Assembly: GCF_001440345.1 (NCBI RefSeq)
Contig: NZ_LJYX01000017.1
Span: 248,001-312,000 of the forward strand
Source: Colwellia sp. TT2012
Lineage (GTDB): Bacteria; Pseudomonadota; Gammaproteobacteria; Enterobacterales; Alteromonadaceae
Length of the DNA stretch: 64,000 bases
Reading direction: 5' to 3'
Shown: positions 35,946-44,749 of the stretch, one piece after another
Position numbering within the stretch: the first letter of the stretch is position 1
Layout: every line of letters starts with the position of its first letter
Position numbers and translations under genes: made by a program
Notes under the pieces: generated by a model
Database searches by the model: none
Told to the model about the DNA's origin: nothing
The model's input: the letters and a program-made list of their open reading frames with translations, nothing else

Positions 35946-36986
35946 ATGGCCGCTAAAACCCTAACCATAGCTCTACTGCTGGATAGTAGAAACTATGGTG
36001 GCATAGAAACTCATGTAGTCAATCTTGCTAGAGGCCTGCATAAATCAGGTCATAATGTGCAAATTATTTTACTAAACAATTATGGTAAACATCCGGTATT
36101 TGAGTCAGATAAATTCCTGCGTTCAATATTGGTAAAACTAGACGGTAACCCAGCGACACTTTATAAATTAATTAAATATTCAGCCATTAATTTAGTACAC
36201 ACCCATGGTTACAAAGCGGGAATTATTGGTCGACTTACTGGCAAATTAGCGAATAAAACGGTCGTTTCAACTTTCCACTCAGGCGAGAAAGGCAGTATTA
36301 AAATTAGGCTGTACCGCTGGCTTGACCGTATGACAGCCCATTATAGCCCTTGTATTTGTGTCTCTAAACAAATCAAAAAGTCGGCCAATTTAACCGCCGA
36401 GGTGATTGAAAATTTTGTCGAATTACCAGAGAAAAAATTAACAGAAACAACACTCGCTAGCCAGATAGCCTTTGTTGGGCGATTAAGCTATGAAAAAGGT
36501 CCTGATTTATTTTTACGCCTCGCCAAGCAATTACCACAGTACCAATTTTCAATATATGGCAACGGCCCTATGTTAAAAGAAATCAGCATGGCGGCAACAA
36601 ATAACGTGATGTTAATGGGGCACGTCAATTCCATGCAGCAACACTGGTGCAAGATAAACTTGTTGTGTATTACCAGCCGTGAAGAAGGTTTACCGCTGGT
36701 TGCCCTTGAAGCGTTGGTGAGAGGGATTCCCGTAATTAGTTATGATATTGGTGGCATCTCAGCGGTTGTTATCAATAATATCAATGGCTGGCTAATACCG
36801 CCATTAAACGAAGTAGCCTTTATTGACGCCGTTAAACAGGGACAAATGTTGTCAAGTGAGCAACGAAAAAAAATGTCCTGGTCTGCTTATCAACATATTA
36901 AAAACAATTTTTCTTCTCACGCCATTATTCCTCAAATTTTCAAGGTTTACCGTAAAGCATTAATAGGTGGTTCACATGAACATTAG
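35946..36986 (+). CDS. glycosyltransferase family 4
   Basis: The 346-residue GT-B enzyme has an N-terminal glycine-rich acceptor motif LLDSRNYGGIETHVVNLARGL (first 30 residues), then the donor domain with IAFVGRLSYEKGPDLFLRLAK and the signature SREEGLPLVALEALVRGIPVI. It probably adds one sugar of the repeat unit. An upstream TTG at 35928 is also in frame, but the ATG with AGG before it fits better. It overlaps the flippase gene by 11 bases. It is first in a five-gene unit: GT, flippase, ligase, GT, GT. Confidence 0.91.
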   Translation: MAAKTLTIALLLDSRNYGGIETHVVNLARGLHKSGHNVQIILLNNYGKHPVFESDKFLRSILVKLDGNPATLYKLIKYSAINLVHTHGYKAGIIGRLTGKLANKTVVSTFHSGEKGSIKIRLYRWLDRMTAHYSPCICVSKQIKKSANLTAEVIENFVELPEKKLTETTLASQIAFVGRLSYEKGPDLFLRLAKQLPQYQFSIYGNGPMLKEISMAATNNVMLMGHVNSMQQHWCKINLLCITSREEGLPLVALEALVRGIPVISYDIGGISAVVINNINGWLIPPLNEVAFIDAVKQGQMLSSEQRKKMSWSAYQHIKNNFSSHAIIPQIFKVYRKALIGGSHEH

Positions 36987-38286
36987 TCGCTATAAAAACC
37001 TATTAAACCAATCGGCACTTTATGGCTTAAGTATTTTTCTGATGAAAGGTATTTCCTTGCTCATGCTGCCTGTATATACCCATTACCTGACGCCCGAAGA
37101 TTATGGCCGACTCGAAGTGTTAGTAGTATTTTCTAATGTGGTCTCGATTATATTAGGTTTTGGCTTAGTAGAAGCATTATATCGATTTGTTGGCTTAGCC
37201 GATGGCATCGAAAAAAAGCAACGCCATGCCGCTGAATGTTTATTTATTGCCGGCATTATAGCGATTCTTTCATATGCCTTTTTTCACTTTTACTCTAAAG
37301 ACTTGGCCTTGTTTTTACCTGGCATCATTACCGAAAATGAACTCTATTTATTAGGCATTGCGCTTTGTGTCGGTGGTTTAATCAATATTCCTTTGGCTTG
37401 GTTACGGATCACGGATCGAGCTGGGCTATTCTTTTGTATCTCCATGTTGAAGGTAGTGCTGCAAGTCACACTCACTTTTTATTGGTTAGTCAATGGTTGG
37501 GGCATCACCAGTATTTTAGCCGCAGGAGCAGTGTCTGCTGTGATTGTCGCGCTTATTTTATCTGTTATTCAATTAAAGGAAACAAAAATCAGTTTTTCAC
37601 TGCAGCAAATGAGCAACATACTATCCTATGCGGGGCCTATTTTTATTGGTGGTGTCGCCACATTTACTTTATCAGGTATGGATAGATGGTTATTGGCAGA
37701 TCATTTTGGTGCCACAGAAATTGCCACCTATGCTATAGCGATAAAATTCGCCTTAGTACCAACTCTGCTTATTCAACCTTTTACCCTCTGGTGGTTTCCT
37801 AAACGATTTTCGCTACTAAAAGAGCATAATGGTAAGGCCTTAAATGCTCACTTTGCCGTACTTGGTGCCATTATTTCGGTACTCATTTGTGGTGTCATTG
37901 GCTTATTAGGCCCGGTATTAATTCAATGGTTAACCCCGGTTAGCTATCACGCTGCCATAGGCATATTACCTTGGCTATTGCTATGCACCCTATTGAAAAT
38001 GTTAGCCGACTTATTAAACCTTGGTTGTTTTGTCGAAAAAAGTTCTAAAGTGCAAATGAATATTAACTTAGTGGCCAGTGGCTTTGGTGGGCTATTGCTT
38101 ATTATTTTAGTGCCCTTATTTATGATTAAAGGCGCACTTGCAGCGCTCATTATAGCTAATGCTATACGTATGGCACTTTTCTATTATTTCAGTCAACGAC
38201 AAGTCTATCTACCCTATAAATTGGGTTATTTATTTTCAGCAATCAGTGCCGCTTTTGTTGTGACTTGCATTGGTCAAATAAACTAA
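36976..38286 (+). CDS. polysaccharide flippase (Wzx/SypK-like)
   Basis: The 436-residue protein has about 12 to 14 hydrophobic helices along the whole length and no soluble domain. The N-terminal stretch LNQSALYGLSIFLMKGISLLMLPVYTHYL, with TPEDYGRLEV right after it, is the hallmark of the polysaccharide-synthesis flippase family. It moves the lipid-linked oligosaccharide to the outer face of the inner membrane. The ATG at 36976 overlaps the preceding gene; the upstream GTG is less likely. Confidence 0.9.
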   Translation: MNISRYKNLLNQSALYGLSIFLMKGISLLMLPVYTHYLTPEDYGRLEVLVVFSNVVSIILGFGLVEALYRFVGLADGIEKKQRHAAECLFIAGIIAILSYAFFHFYSKDLALFLPGIITENELYLLGIALCVGGLINIPLAWLRITDRAGLFFCISMLKVVLQVTLTFYWLVNGWGITSILAAGAVSAVIVALILSVIQLKETKISFSLQQMSNILSYAGPIFIGGVATFTLSGMDRWLLADHFGATEIATYAIAIKFALVPTLLIQPFTLWWFPKRFSLLKEHNGKALNAHFAVLGAIISVLICGVIGLLGPVLIQWLTPVSYHAAIGILPWLLLCTLLKMLADLLNLGCFVEKSSKVQMNINLVASGFGGLLLIILVPLFMIKGALAALIIANAIRMALFYYFSQRQVYLPYKLGYLFSAISAAFVVTCIGQIN

Positions 38287-38294
38287 GGTGACTT

Positions 38295-39653
38295 ATGACT
38301 TATACCCCCTTAAATATTACCGGCCTGGCAATTTTATTAATGCTGTCAACCTTGACATTATACTTATTTCCACACCCTATTATCCTAATTATTATCGGGC
38401 TAGCTCCCTTTGTCTTGTGGGGCATGGTCAACTTCTCTTTTGCGATTGTCTTAGCTTTTATTATTTTTTCATTTTTTCGAATTCATGAAGTTTTTCCTAT
38501 TTTAGAACCGTTGAAACTACCCTTACTATTGGCATTGTCAGCGATATTTATCATTTTTTTACGAGCCAGCATCATGCAGAACCTTCATGCTTATTGGTGC
38601 CCTCAATTTACCTATTTAATACTCTTTTCTTTGTTGGTAACTATTGCTGTCCCCTTTGCCAGTAATGTCGCTGTGGCAACAAAGGCATGGACAGGGGTTT
38701 ACAGCAAAATTATATTAATTACCTTTATTATTGCTTGGATGATGCGTAAGGAGAGTCACTTTATTAGCGCAAGCCGTGTCTTTATCTTTGCTGGTGCTGT
38801 TGTTGGACTTGTTGCCCTATATAACAAATTCAACGGTATCGGCTTAGTGGAGGGAACGCGGGTCACTATTGGCCGAGATATAGGGTCTTTACTGGGCGAT
38901 CCAAATGATTTAGCCCTGGTGCTTTTGTATCCTATGGCCTTCGCTATAGCCACTTTTTTAGAGAAATCATTATCTAAATTTGAACGGTTATTTAGCTTTA
39001 CTACTTTTTGCATTTTACTCTATGCCCTATTAGCGACGCAAAGTCGTGGCGGCTTACTGGGCTTTTTAGCGGTAATAAGTCTATTTGCCTATAAGCGCAT
39101 ACGTTCGAAAGTATTATTATTTTCCGGGGGCGCAATGGCCCTAGCTGTTTTATTTACCGTCGCAAAGATCAGTGAAAGAGCATCAGGTGGAGCTGCTGAA
39201 GCCGGGATAGACGAGTCGGCCATGGGACGACTCTACGCCTGGGAAGCGGCATGGAATATGGCGCTGGATAATCCGGTTCTAGGAGTAGGCATTAATAATT
39301 TTTATTACAACTATTTTTTTTATAGCAGCCATTGGGACGGTTTAAACCATGCCGTTCATTCTACTTGGTTTGGTGTACTGGCCGAGTCTGGCTTTGTTGG
39401 GCTAATACTATTTGTTACTTTAATTGTCAGCACTTTACTCATGTCTTTAAAAATGTTGAAAACAATCAAGGTTGAAGAGCATACTCCTGGCATACGCGTA
39501 GCACTCAATGCTGCTCCTGCTGGTATTATTGGCTTTATCGTTTCTGGTACCTTCTTAACTCAAGGCTTTATCTGGCCAATATATTTACAAGTTGCTTTAG
39601 TCATCGCTTTAAATCGTTATCTGCAGTCGATGAGTGGCAGCCGAACGACCTGA
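38295..39653 (+). CDS. O-antigen ligase/polymerase family protein (Wzy/SypL-like)
   Basis: The 452-residue protein has about 11 membrane helices. The periplasmic loop between late helices contains VGINNFYYNYFFYSSH and the Wzy_C motif around HSTWFGVLAESGFVGLILF (about 355-373). The conserved His and Arg of ligases are expected in that loop; R is visible in MGRLYAWEAAW. It would polymerise repeat units or ligate chains. It starts 8 bases after the flippase stop with GGTGA upstream. Its similarity to both Wzy and WaaL classes cannot be resolved by eye. Confidence 0.88.
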   Translation: MTYTPLNITGLAILLMLSTLTLYLFPHPIILIIIGLAPFVLWGMVNFSFAIVLAFIIFSFFRIHEVFPILEPLKLPLLLALSAIFIIFLRASIMQNLHAYWCPQFTYLILFSLLVTIAVPFASNVAVATKAWTGVYSKIILITFIIAWMMRKESHFISASRVFIFAGAVVGLVALYNKFNGIGLVEGTRVTIGRDIGSLLGDPNDLALVLLYPMAFAIATFLEKSLSKFERLFSFTTFCILLYALLATQSRGGLLGFLAVISLFAYKRIRSKVLLFSGGAMALAVLFTVAKISERASGGAAEAGIDESAMGRLYAWEAAWNMALDNPVLGVGINNFYYNYFFYSSHWDGLNHAVHSTWFGVLAESGFVGLILFVTLIVSTLLMSLKMLKTIKVEEHTPGIRVALNAAPAGIIGFIVSGTFLTQGFIWPIYLQVALVIALNRYLQSMSGSRTT

Positions 39654-39721
39654 AGAGGCAGAGTTCAACTGAAATTAGCTTGGCAATAGCTGTGATGTTC
39701 AACACATCTGAGGAAATAAAC

Positions 39722-40987
39722 ATGACAGATTTTAGTAGACAAAATAACAGGGTAAATAGCCGAATTTTATACGTTCACTATGGTGAAAACTGGCTCAGAG
39801 GCAGTGAAATTGTCCTGTTAGATTTACTTAAAGCAGCGAAACAGCATCACTATTCACCCGTATTGTGGTGCAATAGTGAGGTGTTAGCAAAGCAGGCGAC
39901 AAAACTAGGTATTGAGGTAATTATTGATAACTTCGTTTGCCTTGGTTATTGGACCACACCAAGGTGGAACTTCCATCAGTATTTTAAATTACTTTTTAAA
40001 GCGAAAAAGTTATTGCAGCACTATAAAATTTCGTTGGTACACTGCAATAATGGTGCACCTTGCCAATGGATGGTACCTGTTTGCAAATTTATGGCTATGC
40101 CCTTACTCCTGCATTTACATGCTAGGTATATGTATAGAGACAGGCTAACGTTATTATTTCACGGGGCCGATAGCATCATAGGTGTTAGCCAATCAGTCAT
40201 TGACATATTTAAGTATAATGAGTTTAACAGCCAACCAGTGGCAGTTATCTATAATGGCATTAACCCACAGCGAATATTAAGCCCCTGCCCGAGGAATATT
40301 AGAGCTGAGTTATCGGCAAAAGATACTGACTTTGTCATATTATACCTAGGCTCATTAATTCCTAGAAAATCAGTAGAGCAATTACTGTATGCACTAGCTA
40401 AATTAAAAAAACACTACCAAGTAAAACTTGCCATTGTTGGCTCTGGCAGTGAAGCAGCCAAGTTAACTCATTTAGTTACTCAGTTAAATTTAACTCATAA
40501 CGTTAAATTCTTTTCAGCTAGCGATAAGGTCGCTGAAATATACTCAAGCAATGCCGATTGTTTTATTTCAGTGCCGTTGGAAGAGGTTTTTGGCCTAACG
40601 CTGGCCGAAGCAAGTCTTGCTAAACTGCCCATCATCACCAGTAATATCCCTGGCATTGATGAAATATATACCGACCAGGAAAATGCGCTATTAGTCTCAC
40701 CCAACAATACTGAGGAGCTCGTTAACGCAATAAAGTCCTTAATTGACAGGCCACTTTTAAGAAAGAATCTCGCTAGCAATGCACAAAAACATATAATAAA
40801 AACGTTCTCTTTAAAGCAACAGTTCATTGCCTTCAATCTTGTTTATCAATCTTTGTTACAGCGTGACAGCAAGCACAGTATGACAAAACTTATATTTTTA
40901 CACACTAAGACCTTGCTAATAGCATTTTTAACTAAAGGCTATACCCACATACTGTTAAAGCTTTCATCGGGGAAGAGTCATGATTAA
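39722..40987 (+). CDS. glycosyltransferase family 4
   Basis: This 421-residue GT-B enzyme has LYVHYGENWLRGSEIVLLDLLKAAK at the N-terminus and FVILYLGSLIPRKSVEQLLYALAKL opening the donor domain. The signature is PLEEVFGLTLAEASLAKLPII. A membrane-associated C-terminal tail (about 385-415) is unusual for the class. The ATG at 39722 follows GAGGA. The open frame extends 14 codons upstream. It is followed with an 8-base overlap by another glycosyltransferase gene. Confidence 0.9.
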   Translation: MTDFSRQNNRVNSRILYVHYGENWLRGSEIVLLDLLKAAKQHHYSPVLWCNSEVLAKQATKLGIEVIIDNFVCLGYWTTPRWNFHQYFKLLFKAKKLLQHYKISLVHCNNGAPCQWMVPVCKFMAMPLLLHLHARYMYRDRLTLLFHGADSIIGVSQSVIDIFKYNEFNSQPVAVIYNGINPQRILSPCPRNIRAELSAKDTDFVILYLGSLIPRKSVEQLLYALAKLKKHYQVKLAIVGSGSEAAKLTHLVTQLNLTHNVKFFSASDKVAEIYSSNADCFISVPLEEVFGLTLAEASLAKLPIITSNIPGIDEIYTDQENALLVSPNNTEELVNAIKSLIDRPLLRKNLASNAQKHIIKTFSLKQQFIAFNLVYQSLLQRDSKHSMTKLIFLHTKTLLIAFLTKGYTHILLKLSSGKSHD

Positions 40988-42095
40988 ACGCGTGTTAATT
41001 TATGATCCTGTGCCTTTTAAGGGGGGCTCTAAAATAGTGATGAAAACAATAATCGCTGAATTACCTAGCAATATTGAGGTATGGGTTATTTCCAATGACA
41101 GCGACTCTTGGTGCGATGGTTGCTGCGCTAATGTGCACTTCGTTCCGTTGTTTTCTCCTCTTTACCTGCAGAATAAAACCACTGGCATGCTTTACTTTCT
41201 AAAGCACTTTGTTTATTTGTTTTCTTTAATCGCCAAGATGATGAAACTGAAAAGATTTAGCAAAATAATCGGCTTTTCCGGGCCAAACGTTGATTTTTCA
41301 CTATATCTGCTCACTGAGATAATTAACATAGATATTATTCAACTTATTCAAGGTGATATTGCTAACTCTAAAGTTGCTGGTTTTGGTTTAACGCGAGCAA
41401 AACAGGTGTTTTACTTACCATCCACTTATGCCTCCATTTTACAGGCCTTAAAATGCCATAGTAATAAGGAAAATATAGCGAACAATAAGTATATCCCTTT
41501 TGTGAATGGTATTAACTGCTCAACCATCAAAGTAAAGGCTACTAATAATAAAAGTAGCGATAAAATTGGCTTTTTATGGGCTGCCTCTTTATTAAAATGG
41601 AAGCATATAGAGCTTTTTATCGCGGCTATAACCAAGCTAAATAGTAGCTATGAAGATGTTAATAAATATTTTGCCAGCGTTTGCTATATTAAGCCAAAAA
41701 ATGACAGCTATTTAGATATAGCTGACTTTGCTAAGGTTGATAATATTCACTGGTATGCGGACCCTAACAATTTAAATGAAATTAGAGCAAACTCATCGGT
41801 ATTTATCTCTACTGCTGAACATGAGCCTTTTGGCCTATCAATTTTAGAATCCATGGCTGCTGGACTAGCCATCGTAATTCCCGCTGATAATGCTTATTGG
41901 GATCAACAGCTAACAAATAACTACGATTGCCTAAAATATAGTCCTAATAACATGGAAAGTTTAGTGCAAGTGTTAACCCGACTAATAAATGATCCCACTT
42001 TATTATTGAACATTGCTCAGCAAGCTAAGCTTAGGGTCCAACACTATTCCCATCGTAGTTGTTATGCACACATTCTCAAAAGCATTCGCAATTAA
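40980..42095 (+). CDS. glycosyltransferase, GT4-like
   Basis: This 371-residue protein has the GT-B layout but a less typical N-terminus (LIYDPVPFKGGSKIVMKTII). The donor domain contains IGFLWAASLLKWKHIELFIAAI and the signature AEHEPFGLSILESMAAGLAIVIP. It is the last gene of the third unit. The ATG overlaps the preceding stop by 8 bases. The acceptor and sugar are unknown. Confidence 0.84.
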   Translation: MIKRVLIYDPVPFKGGSKIVMKTIIAELPSNIEVWVISNDSDSWCDGCCANVHFVPLFSPLYLQNKTTGMLYFLKHFVYLFSLIAKMMKLKRFSKIIGFSGPNVDFSLYLLTEIINIDIIQLIQGDIANSKVAGFGLTRAKQVFYLPSTYASILQALKCHSNKENIANNKYIPFVNGINCSTIKVKATNNKSSDKIGFLWAASLLKWKHIELFIAAITKLNSSYEDVNKYFASVCYIKPKNDSYLDIADFAKVDNIHWYADPNNLNEIRANSSVFISTAEHEPFGLSILESMAAGLAIVIPADNAYWDQQLTNNYDCLKYSPNNMESLVQVLTRLINDPTLLLNIAQQAKLRVQHYSHRSCYAHILKSIRN

Positions 42096-42169
42096 CAAAA
42101 TAGCCTTGTCAAAGTGCAAAAAGACAATATGTCCCAATATATTACTTTGATTTTATTGAATATATTCAT

Positions 42170-42185
42170 TGGCATAATAAATGCT
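42170..42185 (+). promoter_or_regulatory. candidate sigma-54 promoter of glmS
   Basis: TGGCATAATAAATGCT has GG and GC exactly 10 bases apart and TGGCA at -24. It lies 43 bases before the glmS ATG at 42228. Confidence 0.68.
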
Positions 42186-42227
42186 GAGTAATCAATAGTA
42201 GGATAACAATGTAAAGAGGTATTTGTT

Positions 42228-44024
42228 ATGTGTGGCATTATTGGGGCAGTAGCAGACTCAGCAATAAAACCAGTATTAGAGGGTTTAAGTCGGCTTGAAT
42301 ATCGCGGTTATGACTCTTCTGGTATTTCAATTTTAGCCGATAACGAAATTAAAACACGAAAAGTACAGGGTAAACTTAATCAGTTAAAACGTTTACTATC
42401 AGAACAGCCTTTAGAGGGTAAATGTTGTATCGGTCATACCCGTTGGGCTACACACGGAAAAGCCACGGTAAGCAACGCCCATCCACATCAATGTGGGCGA
42501 GTGGCTGTTGTCCATAATGGCATCATTGAAAACCACTTACACTTAAAAGAAAAGTTACTGCAATGGGGCCACCATTTTAACAGTTCAACCGACAGTGAAG
42601 TGATTCCCCACTTAATAAATCATTATTTATCGCAACACCTGTCTGAAGAAGATGCCATAGAGAAAGCCATTTTACAATTAAAAGGCAGTTATGCCTTGGG
42701 TGTACTAATCAATGGTGACAGTAATAACATTTATGCCATCAAGCAAGGCAGCCCCTTAGTTATCTCACAGGGGATTAACGGCGCTTATCTGGCATCAGAC
42801 GCCATGGCTTTAGGGCCGGATAGCAGTAAAATCTATTATCCTAAAGACAATGAATTAATCAAGCTAACGAGTCACGGCATCAAGCTTTGCAACCCAAGCG
42901 CCAATAGAAAAATCCATTATGTAAACAATAGCTATTGCTCAAAGATAGTATCCAAAGGTGAACATAGCTCCTTTATGGAAAAGGAAATTTTTGAACAAGT
43001 TGATCTACTTAATAGCTGGTCAGTAGATCGTCACGCCACCGACTATTCAACGATAAATTTTAACGACTTCAATAAAATTACTATCATTGCCTGTGGCTCT
43101 TCATATTACGCAGCCTCGGTGGCAAAATTTTGGTTTGAAAAGTACGCTAATATTTTAGTTGAAGTCGATATAGCCTCTGAATATCGCTATCGTTCGCCGG
43201 TAATGACCCATAAAGAGTTAGCCATTTTTGTTTCTCAATCGGGAGAAACAGCAGACACCTTAGCGGCATTAAAGTATGCCAAAGCGAATAAAGTACAAAC
43301 ATTAGCGTTAGTCAACGTCGCGAATAGTAGCATAGCGAGAGAAGCCCATTTTACCTTTGAAATTTATGCCGGTCCAGAAATTGGCGTAGCCTCAACCAAG
43401 GCTTTTACTTGTCAGTTAGCCATATTTTATAAAATGTGTCTTGAAGCAGCACAACAAAGAGCCTTTATAAAGTTAGATGAGTTAAAACAATTACAACAAA
43501 ACTTTCTCCAACTACCTTACTTAATTGAAAAAATTTTACAACGCTGTACAGAAATAAAATTACTGGCGATAAAACTCAGCAGATACTCAAATATACTATT
43601 TATCGGTCGCGGTATACAAACGCCCATAGTACATGAAGGAGCGTTAAAACTGAAAGAAATTAGTTATATTCATGCCGAAGCTTACGCGGCAGGGGAATTA
43701 AAGCATGGACCAATAGCCTTGCTTGATGAGCAAATGCCTGTGGTCGTCATAGCACCTAAGGACAGTTTGACCGATAAATTACTGTCAAACATTCAAGAGG
43801 TACAAGCTCGTAACGCGCCATTATTTATTATTGGCGATGCTTCTATCAGGGATTATATCAACTTAAAAGAAGATGAATTTTTTGAGTTACCCCCAGCGCC
43901 AGAGTCCATACAGCCCATTATCACTGTTATCCCAATGCAATTGCTCGCATTATACTGTGCTCAAACGCTAGGAAAAAATGTTGACCAACCCAGAAATTTA
44001 GCTAAATCGGTGACAGTAGAATGA
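42228..44024 (+). CDS. glmS: glutamine-fructose-6-phosphate aminotransferase
   Basis: This 598-residue enzyme has the full two-part fold. The N-terminal amidotransferase has the nucleophile Cys2 in MCGIIGAVAD, EYRGYDSSG and GHTRWATHG. Two SIS isomerase modules contain IACGSSYYAASVAKFW, SQSGETADT and AYAAGELKHGPIALLDE, ending in the conserved PRNLAKSVTVE tail. It makes glucosamine-6-phosphate for UDP-GlcNAc. This copy sits in a polysaccharide locus behind its own sigma-54-type promoter, so it is probably a second, dedicated enzyme that tops up UDP-GlcNAc during polymer synthesis. It overlaps the acyltransferase gene by 4 bases (ATGA). Confidence 0.94.
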   Translation: MCGIIGAVADSAIKPVLEGLSRLEYRGYDSSGISILADNEIKTRKVQGKLNQLKRLLSEQPLEGKCCIGHTRWATHGKATVSNAHPHQCGRVAVVHNGIIENHLHLKEKLLQWGHHFNSSTDSEVIPHLINHYLSQHLSEEDAIEKAILQLKGSYALGVLINGDSNNIYAIKQGSPLVISQGINGAYLASDAMALGPDSSKIYYPKDNELIKLTSHGIKLCNPSANRKIHYVNNSYCSKIVSKGEHSSFMEKEIFEQVDLLNSWSVDRHATDYSTINFNDFNKITIIACGSSYYAASVAKFWFEKYANILVEVDIASEYRYRSPVMTHKELAIFVSQSGETADTLAALKYAKANKVQTLALVNVANSSIAREAHFTFEIYAGPEIGVASTKAFTCQLAIFYKMCLEAAQQRAFIKLDELKQLQQNFLQLPYLIEKILQRCTEIKLLAIKLSRYSNILFIGRGIQTPIVHEGALKLKEISYIHAEAYAAGELKHGPIALLDEQMPVVVIAPKDSLTDKLLSNIQEVQARNAPLFIIGDASIRDYINLKEDEFFELPPAPESIQPIITVIPMQLLALYCAQTLGKNVDQPRNLAKSVTVE

Positions 44025-44749
44025 TTACTTTTAACATTAACCACGCAAAACAGTGGGCTAAAACGAGTGATAGTGTCTCAGCTCAATTGATAAAAAAACT
44101 TTGGTTCACCATCAAGGCCATAGAAATGCCAAACATTCCCGTTATATTTAAGCTGCTTTATATCATTCATATAGTTTTAAAGCAGATTATAGCGGATGTA
44201 CTACGCATTTTTTATTACACACCTTTATTTAAATCTAGGCTAAAAAACCAGCCTAAACAGCTTTATCTGTATGGTGGTTTACCCGTTGTTATCGGCAGTC
44301 TAGACATAATTATGGGCGACAAAGTCAGGTTAGCGGCTATGACCACAATAAGTGGTCGAGCCGTTGGTAATACTATCCCGCTATTAGTTATTGGCGATAA
44401 TGTTGGTATTGCCTGGCGGACCTCAATATCCGTGGGCAATAAAATAACCCTTGGTAATAACGTCCGAATTGCTGGTGATTGCTACTTAGCGGGTTATCCT
44501 GGTCACCCTATTAATGCTAAGTTACGGGCGCTAGGCAAACCAGACCATGAATCGCAAGTAGGCGATATTACTTTACAAGATGATGTCTGGTTAGCCACCG
44601 GGGTAAAAGTGATGCCCGGCGTGACTATAGGCCGCGGTACCATAGTAGCTGCAGGCAGTGTGGTCACCAAAGATTTGCCCAGTTTTGTCCTCGCTGCGGG
44701 TGTACCAGCAAAAGTTATAAAGTCAATTGAGGCGGATAATCATGATTAA
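44021..44749 (+). CDS. hexapeptide acyltransferase (SypM-like)
   Basis: The 242-residue protein has an N-terminal helical part (about 1-70) followed by left-handed beta-helix repeats of the (I/V/L)-G-x4 kind: VIGDNVGIAWRTSISVGNKITLGNNVRIAGD, then ITLQDDVWLATGVKVMPGVTIGRGTIVAAGSVV. The terminal sequence is AAGVPAKVIK. It resembles maltose/serine acetyltransferase-type enzymes that acetylate sugars with acetyl-CoA. The family has His in the active loop; AGYPGHPI is the likely place. The gene overlaps glmS by 4 bases and the next GT by 8, so the three are translated together. Confidence 0.89.
   Translation: MITFNINHAKQWAKTSDSVSAQLIKKLWFTIKAIEMPNIPVIFKLLYIIHIVLKQIIADVLRIFYYTPLFKSRLKNQPKQLYLYGGLPVVIGSLDIIMGDKVRLAAMTTISGRAVGNTIPLLVIGDNVGIAWRTSISVGNKITLGNNVRIAGDCYLAGYPGHPINAKLRALGKPDHESQVGDITLQDDVWLATGVKVMPGVTIGRGTIVAAGSVVTKDLPSFVLAAGVPAKVIKSIEADNHD

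Noticed and set aside
39681..39696. Fifth sigma-54 promoter before the GT at 39722
   Set aside because: TGGCA is present but the -12 element reads GTGAT, lacking GC. The site is inside an operon with short gene spacing.
42228..44024. glmS ribozyme upstream of glmS
   Set aside because: That ribozyme is known from Gram-positive bacteria. The 130-base leader here shows a sigma-54-type promoter instead.
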